The notes under the pieces were generated by a model. It did no database searches. It had not been told where the DNA came from and worked only from the letters and a program-made list of their open reading frames with translations. Of a stretch of 64,000 nucleotides of DNA, positions 39,411-49,442 are shown in pieces (positions within the stretch are counted from its first letter, which is position 1; each line of letters opens with the position of its first letter). The position numbers and the translations under genes are program-made. The stretch is from the NCBI RefSeq assembly GCF_020740795.1, contig NC_067282.1, forward strand, positions 40,169,290 through 40,233,289, in the 5' to 3' direction. The stretch is from Apus apus (taxonomy: Eukaryota; Chordata; Aves; Apodiformes; Apodidae).

Positions 39411-40704
39411 ATCATAGAATCATAGAATATCTTGGGTTGGAAGGGACATCTAAAAGTAATCTAGTCCAACCCCCTTAAAACAAACAGGGATATCTCCAAC
39501 TAGAACAGATAGCTCAGAGCTCCATCAGGCCTGACTTTGAATCCTTCCAGGCATGGGGCCCCCACCACCTCTCTAGGCAACCTGTTCTAGTGATCCACCA
39601 CCCTCATTTTAAAGAACTTTTAAGTAGTGCCCAACCTAAATCTACCCTTCTCTAGCTTGAAACCCTTATGCCTTTCCTGTCACTACATGTCCTTGTGAAC
39701 ACGTCTGCCATAGCTTTCTTATAGTCCCCTTTTAGTTAATGGAAGGTTGCTAAAAGGTCTCTGTGGAGTCCTTTCTTCTTCAGGTTGAACAACCCCAGCT
39801 CCCTCAGCCTGTCTTAATGGGAGAGGTGCTCCAGCCCTGTGATCATTTTCATTGCCTTTCTCTGGACATCCTCCAACAGGTCCTCATCCTGCTTGTGTTG
39901 AGGGCTCCAGAGCTGGACACAGTACTCCAGGTATCATCTCACCAGGGCAGAGTAGAGGGGCAGACCATCTGCTGGCCACACTTCTTTTGATGCAGCACAG
40001 GATGGATTTGGCCTTCTGGGCTGCAACTGCAGTGGTGGTTCATGTCCAGCTTTTGATCTACTAGTACCCCCAGGTCTTTTTCAACAGGGCTGCTCTCTAT
40101 CATGTCTTCCTCCAGCCTGTATTCTTATGTCTGGTTGCCCTGGCCCAGGTGCAGGACCTTGCACTTGGCCTTGTTGAACCTCATGAGGTTCCCCTGGGGC
40201 CACTTCTCCAGCTTGTCCAGGTCCCTCTAGATGGCATCCCATCCCTCTGGCATATTGACCACACCACCCAGCTTGGTGTCATCATTAATTTTGCTGACGG
40301 TGCTCTCAGTGCCACTGTCAATATCATTAACGAAGATATTAAACAATACTGGTCCCAGTACAGAACCCTGAGGGACACCACCTGTCACCTTTTGTCATCT
40401 GGACATTGAGCCATTGACCACTATCCTCTGGACGTGACCATCCAGCCAATTCGTTATCCACTGAACAGTTCAACCATCAAACCCATATCTCTTCAACTTA
40501 GACAGGAGGATGTTGTGGGGGATCATGTCAAAGGCCTTGCAGAATTCCAAGTAGATGACATCTGCAGGTCTTCCCGTGTCCACTGATGCAGTCACTTCAT
40601 TGTAGAAAGCCCCTAGTTTGGTCAGGCAGGATTTGCCCCTAGGAAAGCCATGCTGGCTGTCCTGAATCCCTGTTGCCCATGTGAAACAAAGACTTTCTGG
40701 AAAC
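39411..40704 (-). mobile_element. CR1 LINE copy, minus orientation, 1.3 kb
   Basis: It starts at a good double octamer tail on the plus strand (ATCATAGAATCATAGAAT) followed by CTTGGGTTGGAAGGGACAT, and extends back to the RT N-terminal half at about 40704. The frame 40706..40470 on the minus strand reads [20 protein letters not shown], then the [19 protein letters not shown] block. A further frame break lies around the active-site region near 40290. It sits just downstream of KLHL1, in intergenic DNA. Confidence 0.92.
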
Positions 40705-42229
40705 ACTGGTTGACATTCTGGAAAAAACCCCCATAATACAATGAATAAAAATGAATTGGAAATATATAGAGTATGCTAACATTTTAGAACATACTTAGAA
40801 TACTAAACTACAACATTTACAAGCAGGAGTTTGAGGAATTTAATTATTAATTTCACTGAAATATTTTTTGGTGGATTTGATTCCCTTGTGGTTTTCATAA
40901 TGTGACAATGAAGGTTTTATTTGAGGTACCATGCCAGATTAACAATGGTGATTTAAGCTGACTTTCGAAAAGGCAGATGCTTTTCCTTTAAATGTAATAT
41001 TGTTTATAAAAATTCGGTCTATCAGAAGTGATTTTTTTATTTTTTTTTTAAGATGAGATGGGCAAACATAACTGTAAGAAAAAATTAAAATATAAATTAA
41101 AAAATTATCCCTAAATTCTGTTCAGGAAAAAATGCCATAACATATTGATGCAGGTTTATAAAAAGAATCCAGGACCCAGATTTGTCTCTTAGTGTGGGTA
41201 CATTTTATATGATCTAAGTAAGACAAGTCAGTATTTTTATTCCTTTAGCATAAGAGAAGTAGTTTGAAAAAATTCACATAAGAACAATGTTTATTTTGGA
41301 CAAATAAAGGCAAACTGAATATTTGTAAAAGTAAATTGATAATTCAAAAATAAAAAATATGATAAATTGAGGATAAAAATTATCAAGGTAAATAAAAAAA
41401 ACCTGTCATGAATTGCAATTAATAGAAGCAATCCTTTTTTGAAAGTCAGGATATAGATAAACATATTTCTCTTGTTTCAGAATATAATGTAATCAAAAGG
41501 AAGTTCTGGGCATAGAATTAAAATTCAATTTCTAAGTTCATTATGTATCTATGTAGGAGAATTGAATGCTGATGTCTGTATTTAATGCAATTATAATGCT
41601 AGAATCTTCTTGGTTTGGTCTCAGAAGAGCATATTTTATGTGAAGAAAATTTTATAGAGAGGTAACATCTTTTATTCAACAAGTTGTTACAGTTGGGGAA
41701 AAATTTACAAGTTTGTCTGTGGAAGAAAGATTAATTGCAATTCAAAAGCCAACTGACTGTAGAAAACTAATATTGAAGATTTTGCAGCTGATTTCTGATT
41801 AGCACAGAAAAGCATATAAAAAGCTTTAACACAGTATACTTAAGCTTTAGAACTGAACTTCAAACCAAATGTCCCAAGTAGGAGGCTGTATGTATTTTTT
41901 CATCTCAAAAGGTTTCAAAGGTTTCCACTAGGAAAACTGTTTTATCTACAACCAGAATTCATTCTCAAAATTGTTAGTGACAGAGGACTGTGAGGTTTCT
42001 GATTTTGGATCATGAAATGTTTCTAAAAGACTAACAAGTCTTTAAATAACAGGTATACTTCGTAATTCTGTTCCCAGAGCTTGTGGCTCCATTAGAGGCC
42101 TCAAGATTCTGATTTAACTGAGCAGATATAAAGCATCAACATCAAATCTACTCCGAAGACAAAAGCTCAAAGTATCATTACTGCTAGAAGTTAGCAAACC
42201 TAAAGAGCAGCATAGATGACATTAGTATA
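40705..42229. other. Intergenic DNA between KLHL1 end and CR1 copy
   Basis: 1.5 kb of AT-rich sequence just beyond the predicted KLHL1 polyadenylation cluster. No repeat or gene was recognised. It could be 3' UTR if a more distal polyadenylation site is used. Confidence 0.5.
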
Positions 42230-43330
42230 TTTACCATATGAACTTTATTAGGTCAAATGGTTTAATTTTCCTTATTCCGTTTGCATTTATTCTGAGTTCC
42301 CTACTTGCAATTGTTCTCAGGCATAAGTGGAAAGTCATAAATTGGCAGCTCTAATCAGGCAAAGTTGTGTATGTACAAGCATCAGAAAGCAATAAAATGT
42401 AGCATTTTATCCCTCTTGCATGTTAGAGGAGGCTTTACAGACTATTCTGTCATGGTTCATCTGTTACATGATGCAGTGAAGGAAGAATATAAATCTTCCA
42501 GCTTTTCATGAGCTTCCAACATGCAGGAAATTCTTTAAACTGAGATCAGAGCCCACATGCTTAAATTGAATATAAGATTAAGAAAGAATTAGGAACTGTT
42601 ATTTGACTCCCACATTTGCAACAAAGCCCCAGTGAAGCCAAATGTTTGTTTTGTGTATGATTACACACACAGGCTTCCCCTTCAATAGACTCTTAGATGC
42701 ATTAACATTGGCAAGAAGGTACAATCTGAAGTTACAAAAAAAGTAATCTTGGAAATTTGCATTTATCCTACTGTAGAGCAACAGCTCAGTCATTACGAAT
42801 GAATCTTGACTTTTGTATCTCTTCCCTTCAGTGAGAACCAAACTGCCTGTTTAAATGAGAAGGCCATAGCCCATTTGAATACAAGACCTGACCAGATACA
42901 TGTTATATTACTATCTACTTTTATCTTTTAAAAAAAAGTTCAAAAGTGATTAAGTGTTCCTTGATGTTTCTGCATTTAAAATTTTTGCTGCCATGAAAAC
43001 TGTTCTTGTATTCCCTCCTGCTCCTTGTATAGATATGTCCGTTGATTATCCATTTCTCCAGGACTCATTCATGAGAACAGTATCTGGTATTACTACTCTA
43101 CATTCACATATTTACACCTTCAACAGCCTGTTTTTTTCTTGTTCACGGGCTGTGAACAGTTTTTGTGATTTTATAGGGGACAAATACTAAATCTTTCTCA
43201 CTTCCAAACTTCTTAAAGTTTCTGATCAACATAGTATTCAGTGTAAATCCTTGTTTTCATGAAGTTATCATTCTCATTGTCTGATAGAAAAATAATAATT
43301 TCACAGTCACTAAAATCTTAAGCAGTGCTG
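42230..43330 (-). other. KLHL1: Probable KLHL1 3' untranslated region
   Basis: This is the sequence immediately after the KLHL1 stop codon on the coding strand. No AATAAA or ATTAAA hexamer appears on the minus strand for about 1.04 kb. Three then occur within 48 bp, so the 3' UTR is inferred to end near 42230. The region is AT-rich and shows no repeat I recognise. The left boundary is a prediction from polyadenylation signals, not a transcript end; longer or shorter isoforms are possible. Confidence 0.45.
42244..42291 (-). promoter_or_regulatory. Polyadenylation signal cluster, probable end of KLHL1
   Basis: Read on the minus strand there is AATAAA at 42291-42286, ATTAAA at 42266-42261 and AATAAA at 42249-42244. 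They are the first such hexamers after the KLHL1 stop. The sequence beyond them is moderately U-rich. The position and clustering suggest the cleavage region, but AT-rich DNA gives such hexamers by chance. Confidence 0.4.
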
Positions 43331-43390
43331 TTATGGTTGTTTGATGACTACAACACAGGCACCAGCTCTTCCAATATTTAAGGAAGCCAT
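43331..43390 (-). CDS. KLHL1: KLHL1 terminal coding exon with stop codon
   Basis: The coding part of the last exon is only 60 bp: 19 codons plus TAA, reading MASLNIGRAGACVVVIKQP. It follows the penultimate exon in phase 0, so the protein joins as NEWTQ-MASLNIG. The leading Met is an internal residue, not a start. The acceptor is CTTTTTTTCTGCAG just right of 43390, with a clear pyrimidine tract. The sequence supplies the final strand that closes the Kelch propeller (GRAGACVV). The tail VVVIKQP is the feature I associate with KLHL1, whereas KLHL4 and KLHL5 end in a VTVKL-like tail (family memory). This short tail separates the paralogues and is too short to be found as a stand-alone reading frame. 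The stop codon occupies 43331-43333. Confidence 0.92.
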   Translation of the reverse strand: MASLNIGRAGACVVVIKQP

Positions 43391-44854
43391 CTGCAGAAAA
43401 AAAGATACATATTAATTGAACAGGGATAAGCCATGCAAAAAATTGCCAAAGGGTTGTGTCAATGTTACTCTAAAATGGTCAAAACTAATGGGAGGATAAA
43501 CTACTAAAAATAAATACAACCCACAATATCCTAGTATTGCAGTTTTAAAGTTATTTATTCACATCTGAAATCCTTCACCTTAAAGTCTGAGAACAGAAAA
43601 AAACAGTAGTGATTTCAGATGTGTTGTCAATTTTTTGAACTATTGCAAAGGGTTTCTGTAATCTGTAAACTCTAGCTGATGCTTCCACTTTAGTCCCTGA
43701 GGCAAGGTCAAGGCTACCGATAACAAAATTGTACAGTTCCAGTACTTTTAAACAGGTTCAAGAGTCCTTCAGAATAAGACTGGCAGCTTTAGGTGCTATT
43801 TATGACAACACAAGGATTAATAAGTGTAGGAGACTGGATCTTCATGAAACTAAAGCAGTAGAGTCAAATTATATGGTATGTAATAATAATAGTAATGATA
43901 ATACACTGTAATTATTGGTACAAAACATATCAAAAGCAGAGGTGCTACATGTTTCCTATCTCTTCAAACATGGTTATCAATGTTTTTTTAAATGTGGACT
44001 GGTGTATTTGGGAAAATAATCTTTCCAAATTGATTTCTTATGTCCTACAGTATGCCATAAAAATCCTCCCTTGTCATTTAATTAATAGTAGATAAAAAAG
44101 ATGGGCTTCAGTATTAACCTTACAATATGCATGTCTACATAAAAGCTTGACAACAGAAACTCCCTCCTTACAAAGATAAAAAGAAATAGGCATTTTTTAA
44201 TATAATACATCTGGCCTATTTTAAATGTTTTATTTTAGGATAAAAACATGCTTTTGCAGGATGTACTTTTCTTCACTAACTTTAAAGGGAACTTAGGGTG
44301 ATTAATTCAGATATAAACATCTACACTGGTAGAACAAATACTTTTTCAGAAAGTCTTAAAACAGAATTACTAACTGAAAGTGTTGAAAGAATCCTGTTTC
44401 TTTTTAAGGCTCTGCAATGAATCCAAATCTTTCCAAGTACTACTGTGACATAATAAATCACATTACTTCTACAACCAAACCACCAGTCTCCAGCTTCTTC
44501 CATTATGTCACTGCTTCTATTATATCTATTAATTCTTATGTGGTTCAACATTTCCATATATTCATCAAACAAACAAACAAAAAAAAAGGAATTGAAGAAC
44601 TACATGAAAATTTGGCCTTTTATATGAAGACCCTTCAGCACATGCTGATTACCAATGAAAATTCCACATCCATTTACCTATTTTTTATTACATTTCTTCT
44701 GTATGCGAAAGATGAGAAATGTATTGTTCGCTTTTTTGTTACCAGTTTTACAGCCATGGCAAACTCAGATACTATAATTTATTTTTTCTAAATAATATTT
44801 TAATGTACAACTATCAATATGTAGAGACAAAAATAATTAAGACTTCATTATTAC
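43391..44854 (-). other. KLHL1: KLHL1 last intron (1.46 kb, phase 0)
   Basis: The intron runs from donor GTAATA (44854 leftwards) to acceptor CTGCAG (43391). It interrupts the reading frame between codons. It is AT-rich, with no recognised transposon. Reading frames inside it, such as the one at 44417..44791, are low-complexity Thr/Ser/Phe-rich chance frames on the strand opposite the gene. Confidence 0.85.
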
Positions 44855-45026
44855 CTGCGTCCATTCATTAGTTTGAGGGTCGTATGCTTCCATAGTATTC
44901 AGGTATGTTTGACCATCATAGCCACCTACTGCATATAGTTTGTCACCAAGAAGACAGACACCAACAGCATCTCGAGGCATATTCAGTGGAGCAACCATTG
45001 TCCACGTATCAGTTTTTGGATCATAC
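44855..45026 (-). CDS. KLHL1: KLHL1 penultimate exon, Kelch-repeat blades
   Basis: This 172-bp exon has one base (G) that completes the arginine codon split from the upstream exon, then 57 codons from [14 protein letters not shown] to [10 protein letters not shown]. It therefore starts after a phase-2 intron and ends on a codon boundary. It holds the end of one Kelch blade (YDPKTDTW) and most of the next ([10 protein letters not shown], then YDPQTNEW), including the paired glycines and the conserved Tyr and Trp. The acceptor is a pyrimidine run ending CCTTAG|G at 45028-45027; the donor is CAG|GTAATA at 44854-44853. A CTGAC branch-point candidate lies about 45 nt upstream, with its A at 45071. 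The residues [18 protein letters not shown] fit KLHL1 better than KLHL4 or KLHL5 from memory. A second strong acceptor-like site lies 68 nt upstream and is listed separately. Confidence 0.93.
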
Positions 45027-45094
45027 CTAAGGAAAGAGAAGAAACTGAATGTCCAGGAGGAAGGTAAGTGTCAGTTCATGCTGATCTTCACTTT

Positions 45095-45098
45095 CTGA

Positions 45099-45129
<31 letters not shown>

Positions 45130-45134
45130 AAAAA
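45095..45134 (-). other. Strong decoy 3' splice-site-like sequence in KLHL1 intron
   Basis: On the coding strand the sequence reads T10-C-T12-C-T13-CAG, an almost perfect polypyrimidine tract plus acceptor, 68 nt upstream of the accepted exon start at 45026. Splicing here would shift the frame and meet a TGA within three codons (AGA AAG TGA), so it cannot belong to the normal coding mRNA. It may be an inert T-rich microsatellite, a regulatory decoy, or a poison alternative acceptor. The accepted site downstream also has a good pyrimidine tract. Confidence 0.5.
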
Positions 45135-47885
45135 TCCTTTATCATACTATCCAAAATATACTTCCTAAGAAGAAAAAACACAGGTTTATTGTGTTTCAAA
45201 TCTAGACTTCTAAATCTTGACTAGAAAGTGTTATTAAGATAAACTTTTGGAATAAACAAAGGTATTTGTGAAGTAAGGTGTGATAAAAAGAGATCTCAGA
45301 AGGGTCTAAGAGCAGTATCTGCATATATGTATATTTTTATGCATATATTCAATATAAGAGATTCTTGTAGCATCATAATTTTTTTCTAAAATTTTATTAC
45401 ATTGTATTTTGATTTCTAAAATGACACCTGACAGTATTCACAGCCAGGAAACATCTTTAAGAATTCAGGGAATATGTTTAACTGCACTGGAGTTAAATTC
45501 TCATGTTATTTGCTTGTGAAGAGAGCAGTACTGTTTTTAAGATATAATCACGACAGAATTTTTAAAACCACTAACAAAATTCTTTTTGTATAATGACAGT
45601 CTTTCAAAAATTAAATATCTAGCCTAAACTATTAATTTAGATATTCATTGACAATGTAAGAATTTAATTTCAGGAGGTATTCAATTATATCTATTTTAGA
45701 CATCTGTAAAATAGAAATTAATTACCTTTTGATAGTCCCACTCAGTTTGTTACTGAGGATATCTGGAGTGTTAGGTTAAACTACAGACCTAATTTTTAGA
45801 TTATAAATATTACTAAAATAGAATACTGTATTACAGTATGAAAAAACTAATCTAATTTTTCTTTAAGTATCTCTACTATGTAGTAGAATCACTTGATAAT
45901 CAGTGGAGAAAAGAAACATTTGAGGATACAGATCCTTTTACTGACTTCAGTTGTTTGCTTAAGTGTAAGATAAATCACACTTTGGGGTATTTCTTTTGTA
46001 TTTCTCTTTGGGTTTATTTCTCTAAAATAATTACAAAGTAACTCTAAAATGGCTAAAAATCTTATTTATTTACAAGTCTTCTAGTATATTTTTATATAAA
46101 ATCAGGCATCAAACCATCTTCTATAAGAACTATTTTTTTTGGAGGAGTCAGGTTCTTTAAACTTCATTTTTTGTAGCCTAAACTTTATTAACTAGAAGTT
46201 GTTAATCCTACAGACAGTTGTATTTTCCAGGCCTAATACAAAGGCTGACTGTAAGACCACCTGCAACTATTTCAGTCATTCATATTTTCAGTAGGCATTA
46301 GTCAGAACATTGTCTGAAGTCCCCCATTATATTAGAACAATGAAAAATTTTAAATATAAACATTGTAACAATGTTGTTATAGTGCTTTGCTTGTAACTGC
46401 CTTTTGGTACATTAATATTACCTTGAAATTAGACAATAATTGTCTTTAAACTTGATTAAATAGTTCTTGACAGCTAAATACATCTATTGAAAAAATTCTA
46501 CTGATTTACAGACTGCTAATCCTTCTGGCTTTATCAGGACTTCCCAGAAAATAATATGGTAACATGTTAAACTTTTAATGTTTAAAATACCGTTAAAATG
46601 ATTGTGTTGTTTTTTTGACTTCGTTAAAAATTGTATTGATTTTATTTATTCACATTCTTTCATTTTGCTGTCTTTCCGTGAAAAGTTTTGAGTTAGAGTT
46701 TTTAAAGCTTGAGAGGAAAATACTTTAAAACAATGCCTGAACCTGTGGAAGGAAAATGCATATGTAACAAGCAAAAAAATATTATTTTTTACAGCATTTT
46801 TTCAAAGAATCTGTGACTTTTTCAGCAATGGCCCCTTATGTCTCTTAGCTGAAAGTTCTCCAATAAGTAAAAAGCACCAGTGAACATTGTATCTTCATCT
46901 GCCTAAAGGCAATAACTTTTAATAAAGTATTTTTACTACTCTTGAATTGCAAGGGCCAAGGTGAGAAGGTGCAAAAGCAGGGAAACCAAATACAAGTGAC
47001 ATATTTTGATTTTTTAAATGTATTTATTTTTAATAAACAGTTGAGCAAGGGCTAAACAGAATTCTTATAACTCATTTCTGTCCATAAAATAGAATGGCAC
47101 AAGAACTTGTTTTCTGTAATTGTTAGGAAATAGTCAGAGATTTCTTATATCCTTTTACCTGCTAAAAATAACTGTACATTTCATCTTTATAATAACTAGG
47201 CTTGCCCTAAGGTGAGAAGGGTTATAATAAAAGTTCCTGAATGTGGAAAAAAATCAATTTGAAATCAAGGTGAGACAAAGGGGAACAACTATACACTGTG
47301 AAGAGCAGAAAAACATTATTTTATTTTCTAATTCTTGAATCCATGGAAAATCATTTTTTCAACCTTAGAAGACTTTAAACTGGAAGTCCTAATTACTATT
47401 GAGTAAGATTTTAGCAGTAGCATGTAAAAAACTATATATCTGCTCTGACTAGGTTTACATGATCTGAAAAATATATTTTAACACATGATGTCTGGTTTCA
47501 CAGTCATCTTCTTTGAATAAAACACATCCTAGCATGCTGTATCAGAATGACAAAATTACTGAAGCAGAGACTTATTCCTGAAGAAGAATGAGACTTCATT
47601 AAAAAGACTGATGCCCAAATATTTATAAAGAGGAAAAAGTTTTGAGACATAAGAAATAACTCTCTATAATAGAACTTGGATGTAAATACAGAGACACTAT
47701 ATCACATCCTAGCCACCTTTTAAACTTACCAATCACTGGGAGGGCCATGAGAGTTTTTTCTTGTCTTATTAGAGTGCAGCTGTTAATTCATATCTACTCT
47801 ATGAAAGCAAATAGCCTTACAAGTTCTGGTTTGTTAGTCTCAACTTTTAGTCTGGAAGTTAACTGCCCATGAAGTAAGTTATTCC

Positions 47886-47910
47886 TTTTTTTTTTTTTTT
47901 TTTTTTTTTT
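47886..47910. repeat. T homopolymer, 25 nt, in KLHL1 intron
   Basis: An uninterrupted run of 25 T on the plus strand, so A25 in KLHL1 pre-mRNA. No adjacent retroposon body is recognisable. Confidence 0.9.
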
Positions 47911-49229
47911 GCTATCATTGCAAAAATACCTGGATGAGCAGCGCTGTATGTCATTCCGATACCAGTACATAAAATAAAGATATGTAGTTTAGTTTGCTGT
48001 TATAATCCTCCCTGAGAAATACAAATGTGATGGGCTGTGATTTGTCTTCAACTACAGGAAGTTTTTCGTCTCAGAGACCAAAATATGGAAGAAAAGTTCC
48101 CTTGCACTTACCATTAAGCAGAAATATTTCATACTTCTTAATATTGTCACTAGTAGTCTTAAATTAATTGTACTTAATTGAAAAATCTGGCTATTCTTCC
48201 TTATAAATAGAAGCCCAAGAAGACAAGCCCTGTAAACACAGGCAACATGGGGTTTCTTTGAACTTTTCATTTGTTGAAAATGAGAATTGAAGTATTTGGC
48301 AGTCTATGATATTTACTTGTATACAGTAGAGGTGGGAATGAGTCTAAAACTGAGCAAAATCATATGGATAGCATAAAGAGTAAGTTTCAACTTCTAATTT
48401 TTAGATTGCATATTGGGTAACTGTTGAATGACAAGTCGGATTCAGCAGAAACAGTAACAGACATTTGATTAAAGTTTAACTTCAAAAAAGAAAATCTCTC
48501 CCAGTACCTATCTTTATTTTTCTGTTGAGATAAACCAACTACTCTAATACATGCTTTAACCGTTGCAACCGGTACATATTTAGAAATTATTCCTTATTCT
48601 ATTTTAAATCATACAGAAATAGAAAAATGTCAGACTCATGAAACATTTGAAGACTACTTTCAAACTGAATGCTATAATCACTCCTACTGGCCTATATTTT
48701 TTTTAATTTGTAGAATATCCACCTGCAAAATTCAGGGTATTGTAAATCCAGTTTGTAAGGCTTATATGAATGTGTTAGAAAATGGCAGTGTTGCTTAAGA
48801 AAGCAGTATCATACACTGTAAATATCCACTACTTAAGCAGTTCTATATTTCTTCTTTGCTCAGCTACACTTTCAGTTAGAAAATACTTCCAAACATAATT
48901 TGGTGTTATAAAATTATATCTGCAAATTTTAGTTCATAACTCTGTAATTTGTAATATCATGCCTTAAAAATAGAGACTTGTTAAGTGAAATGTGAAAAGA
49001 GTAGATTTTTGTGTCCATGATAATAAATAACAGTACCCTGAAAAAAATTGGGAAGAAAATAAACTTCAGAGAAACTGTCTTCTACAAACCTCCATGGAAT
49101 TTTTCAAGTAAACAACAAGTTGGCATTTCTTGGAGTAAAAACAACTGTTTATTTTTGCCATCATTTAGCTAAGAAAATGATGCTACTGGACATTATTTCA
49201 TAGTAAAAAATACATGTATAATTGGATAC

Positions 49230-49442
49230 CTTTCTACATAATCCAGCAGTCGAGAACAATGGTTAGAAGCAGGAGCATCGTGGCCTCCAACTGCATAAAG
49301 AAAGCCATCACACGTAGCCACTCCTACACCTCCTCTTCTCTTACACATAGGAGCACACATATTCCACTTGTTTGTGTGAGGATCATAATATTCCATTGAA
49401 CTCAAACATGAACTTCCATCCCGACCTCCAACTGAATATAAC
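49230..49442 (-). CDS. KLHL1: KLHL1 internal exon, Kelch-repeat blades (exon 1 of 3 in window)
   Basis: This 213-bp exon encodes part of the C-terminal Kelch beta-propeller of a BTB-Kelch protein. It reads from [13 protein letters not shown] to SRLLDYVE: 70 full codons, one leading base completing a codon begun upstream, and two trailing bases (AG) completed by the next exon. Kelch hallmarks are visible: paired glycines at residues 5-6 and 52-53, a YYDPHTNKW motif (about residues 18-26), and [11 protein letters not shown] between blades. The acceptor is a pyrimidine-rich run ending CTTAG just right of 49442; the donor is AG|GTATCC at 49229-49228. The peptide agrees with my memory of vertebrate KLHL1; KLHL4 and KLHL5 are close paralogues but match less well overall. 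KLHL1 is a mainly neuronal, actin-associated protein reported to modulate voltage-gated calcium channels (family knowledge). The preceding exon, which should carry the WDPQ-type blade start, was not found up to 64000. Confidence 0.93.

Larger units (their letters stand above)
45027..49229 (-). other. KLHL1: KLHL1 intron (4.2 kb, phase 2)
   Basis: The intron lies between AG|GTATCC at its 5' end (49229) and CCTTAG at its 3' end (45027), splitting an arginine codon (AG|G). It contains a 25-nt T homopolymer at 47886..47910 (A25 on the transcribed-sense strand) and a 37-nt pyrimidine tract close to its 3' end. I saw no CR1 or LTR copy here, unlike the flanking regions. Confidence 0.88.

Noticed and set aside
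44417..44791. 124-codon plus-strand frame inside the last KLHL1 intron
   Set aside because: Low-complexity Thr/Ser/Phe/Tyr composition, no homology, antisense to the gene; probably chance.
49214..49399. 61-codon plus-strand frame over the KLHL1 exon
   Set aside because: Shadow of the real minus-strand exon in the opposite strand.
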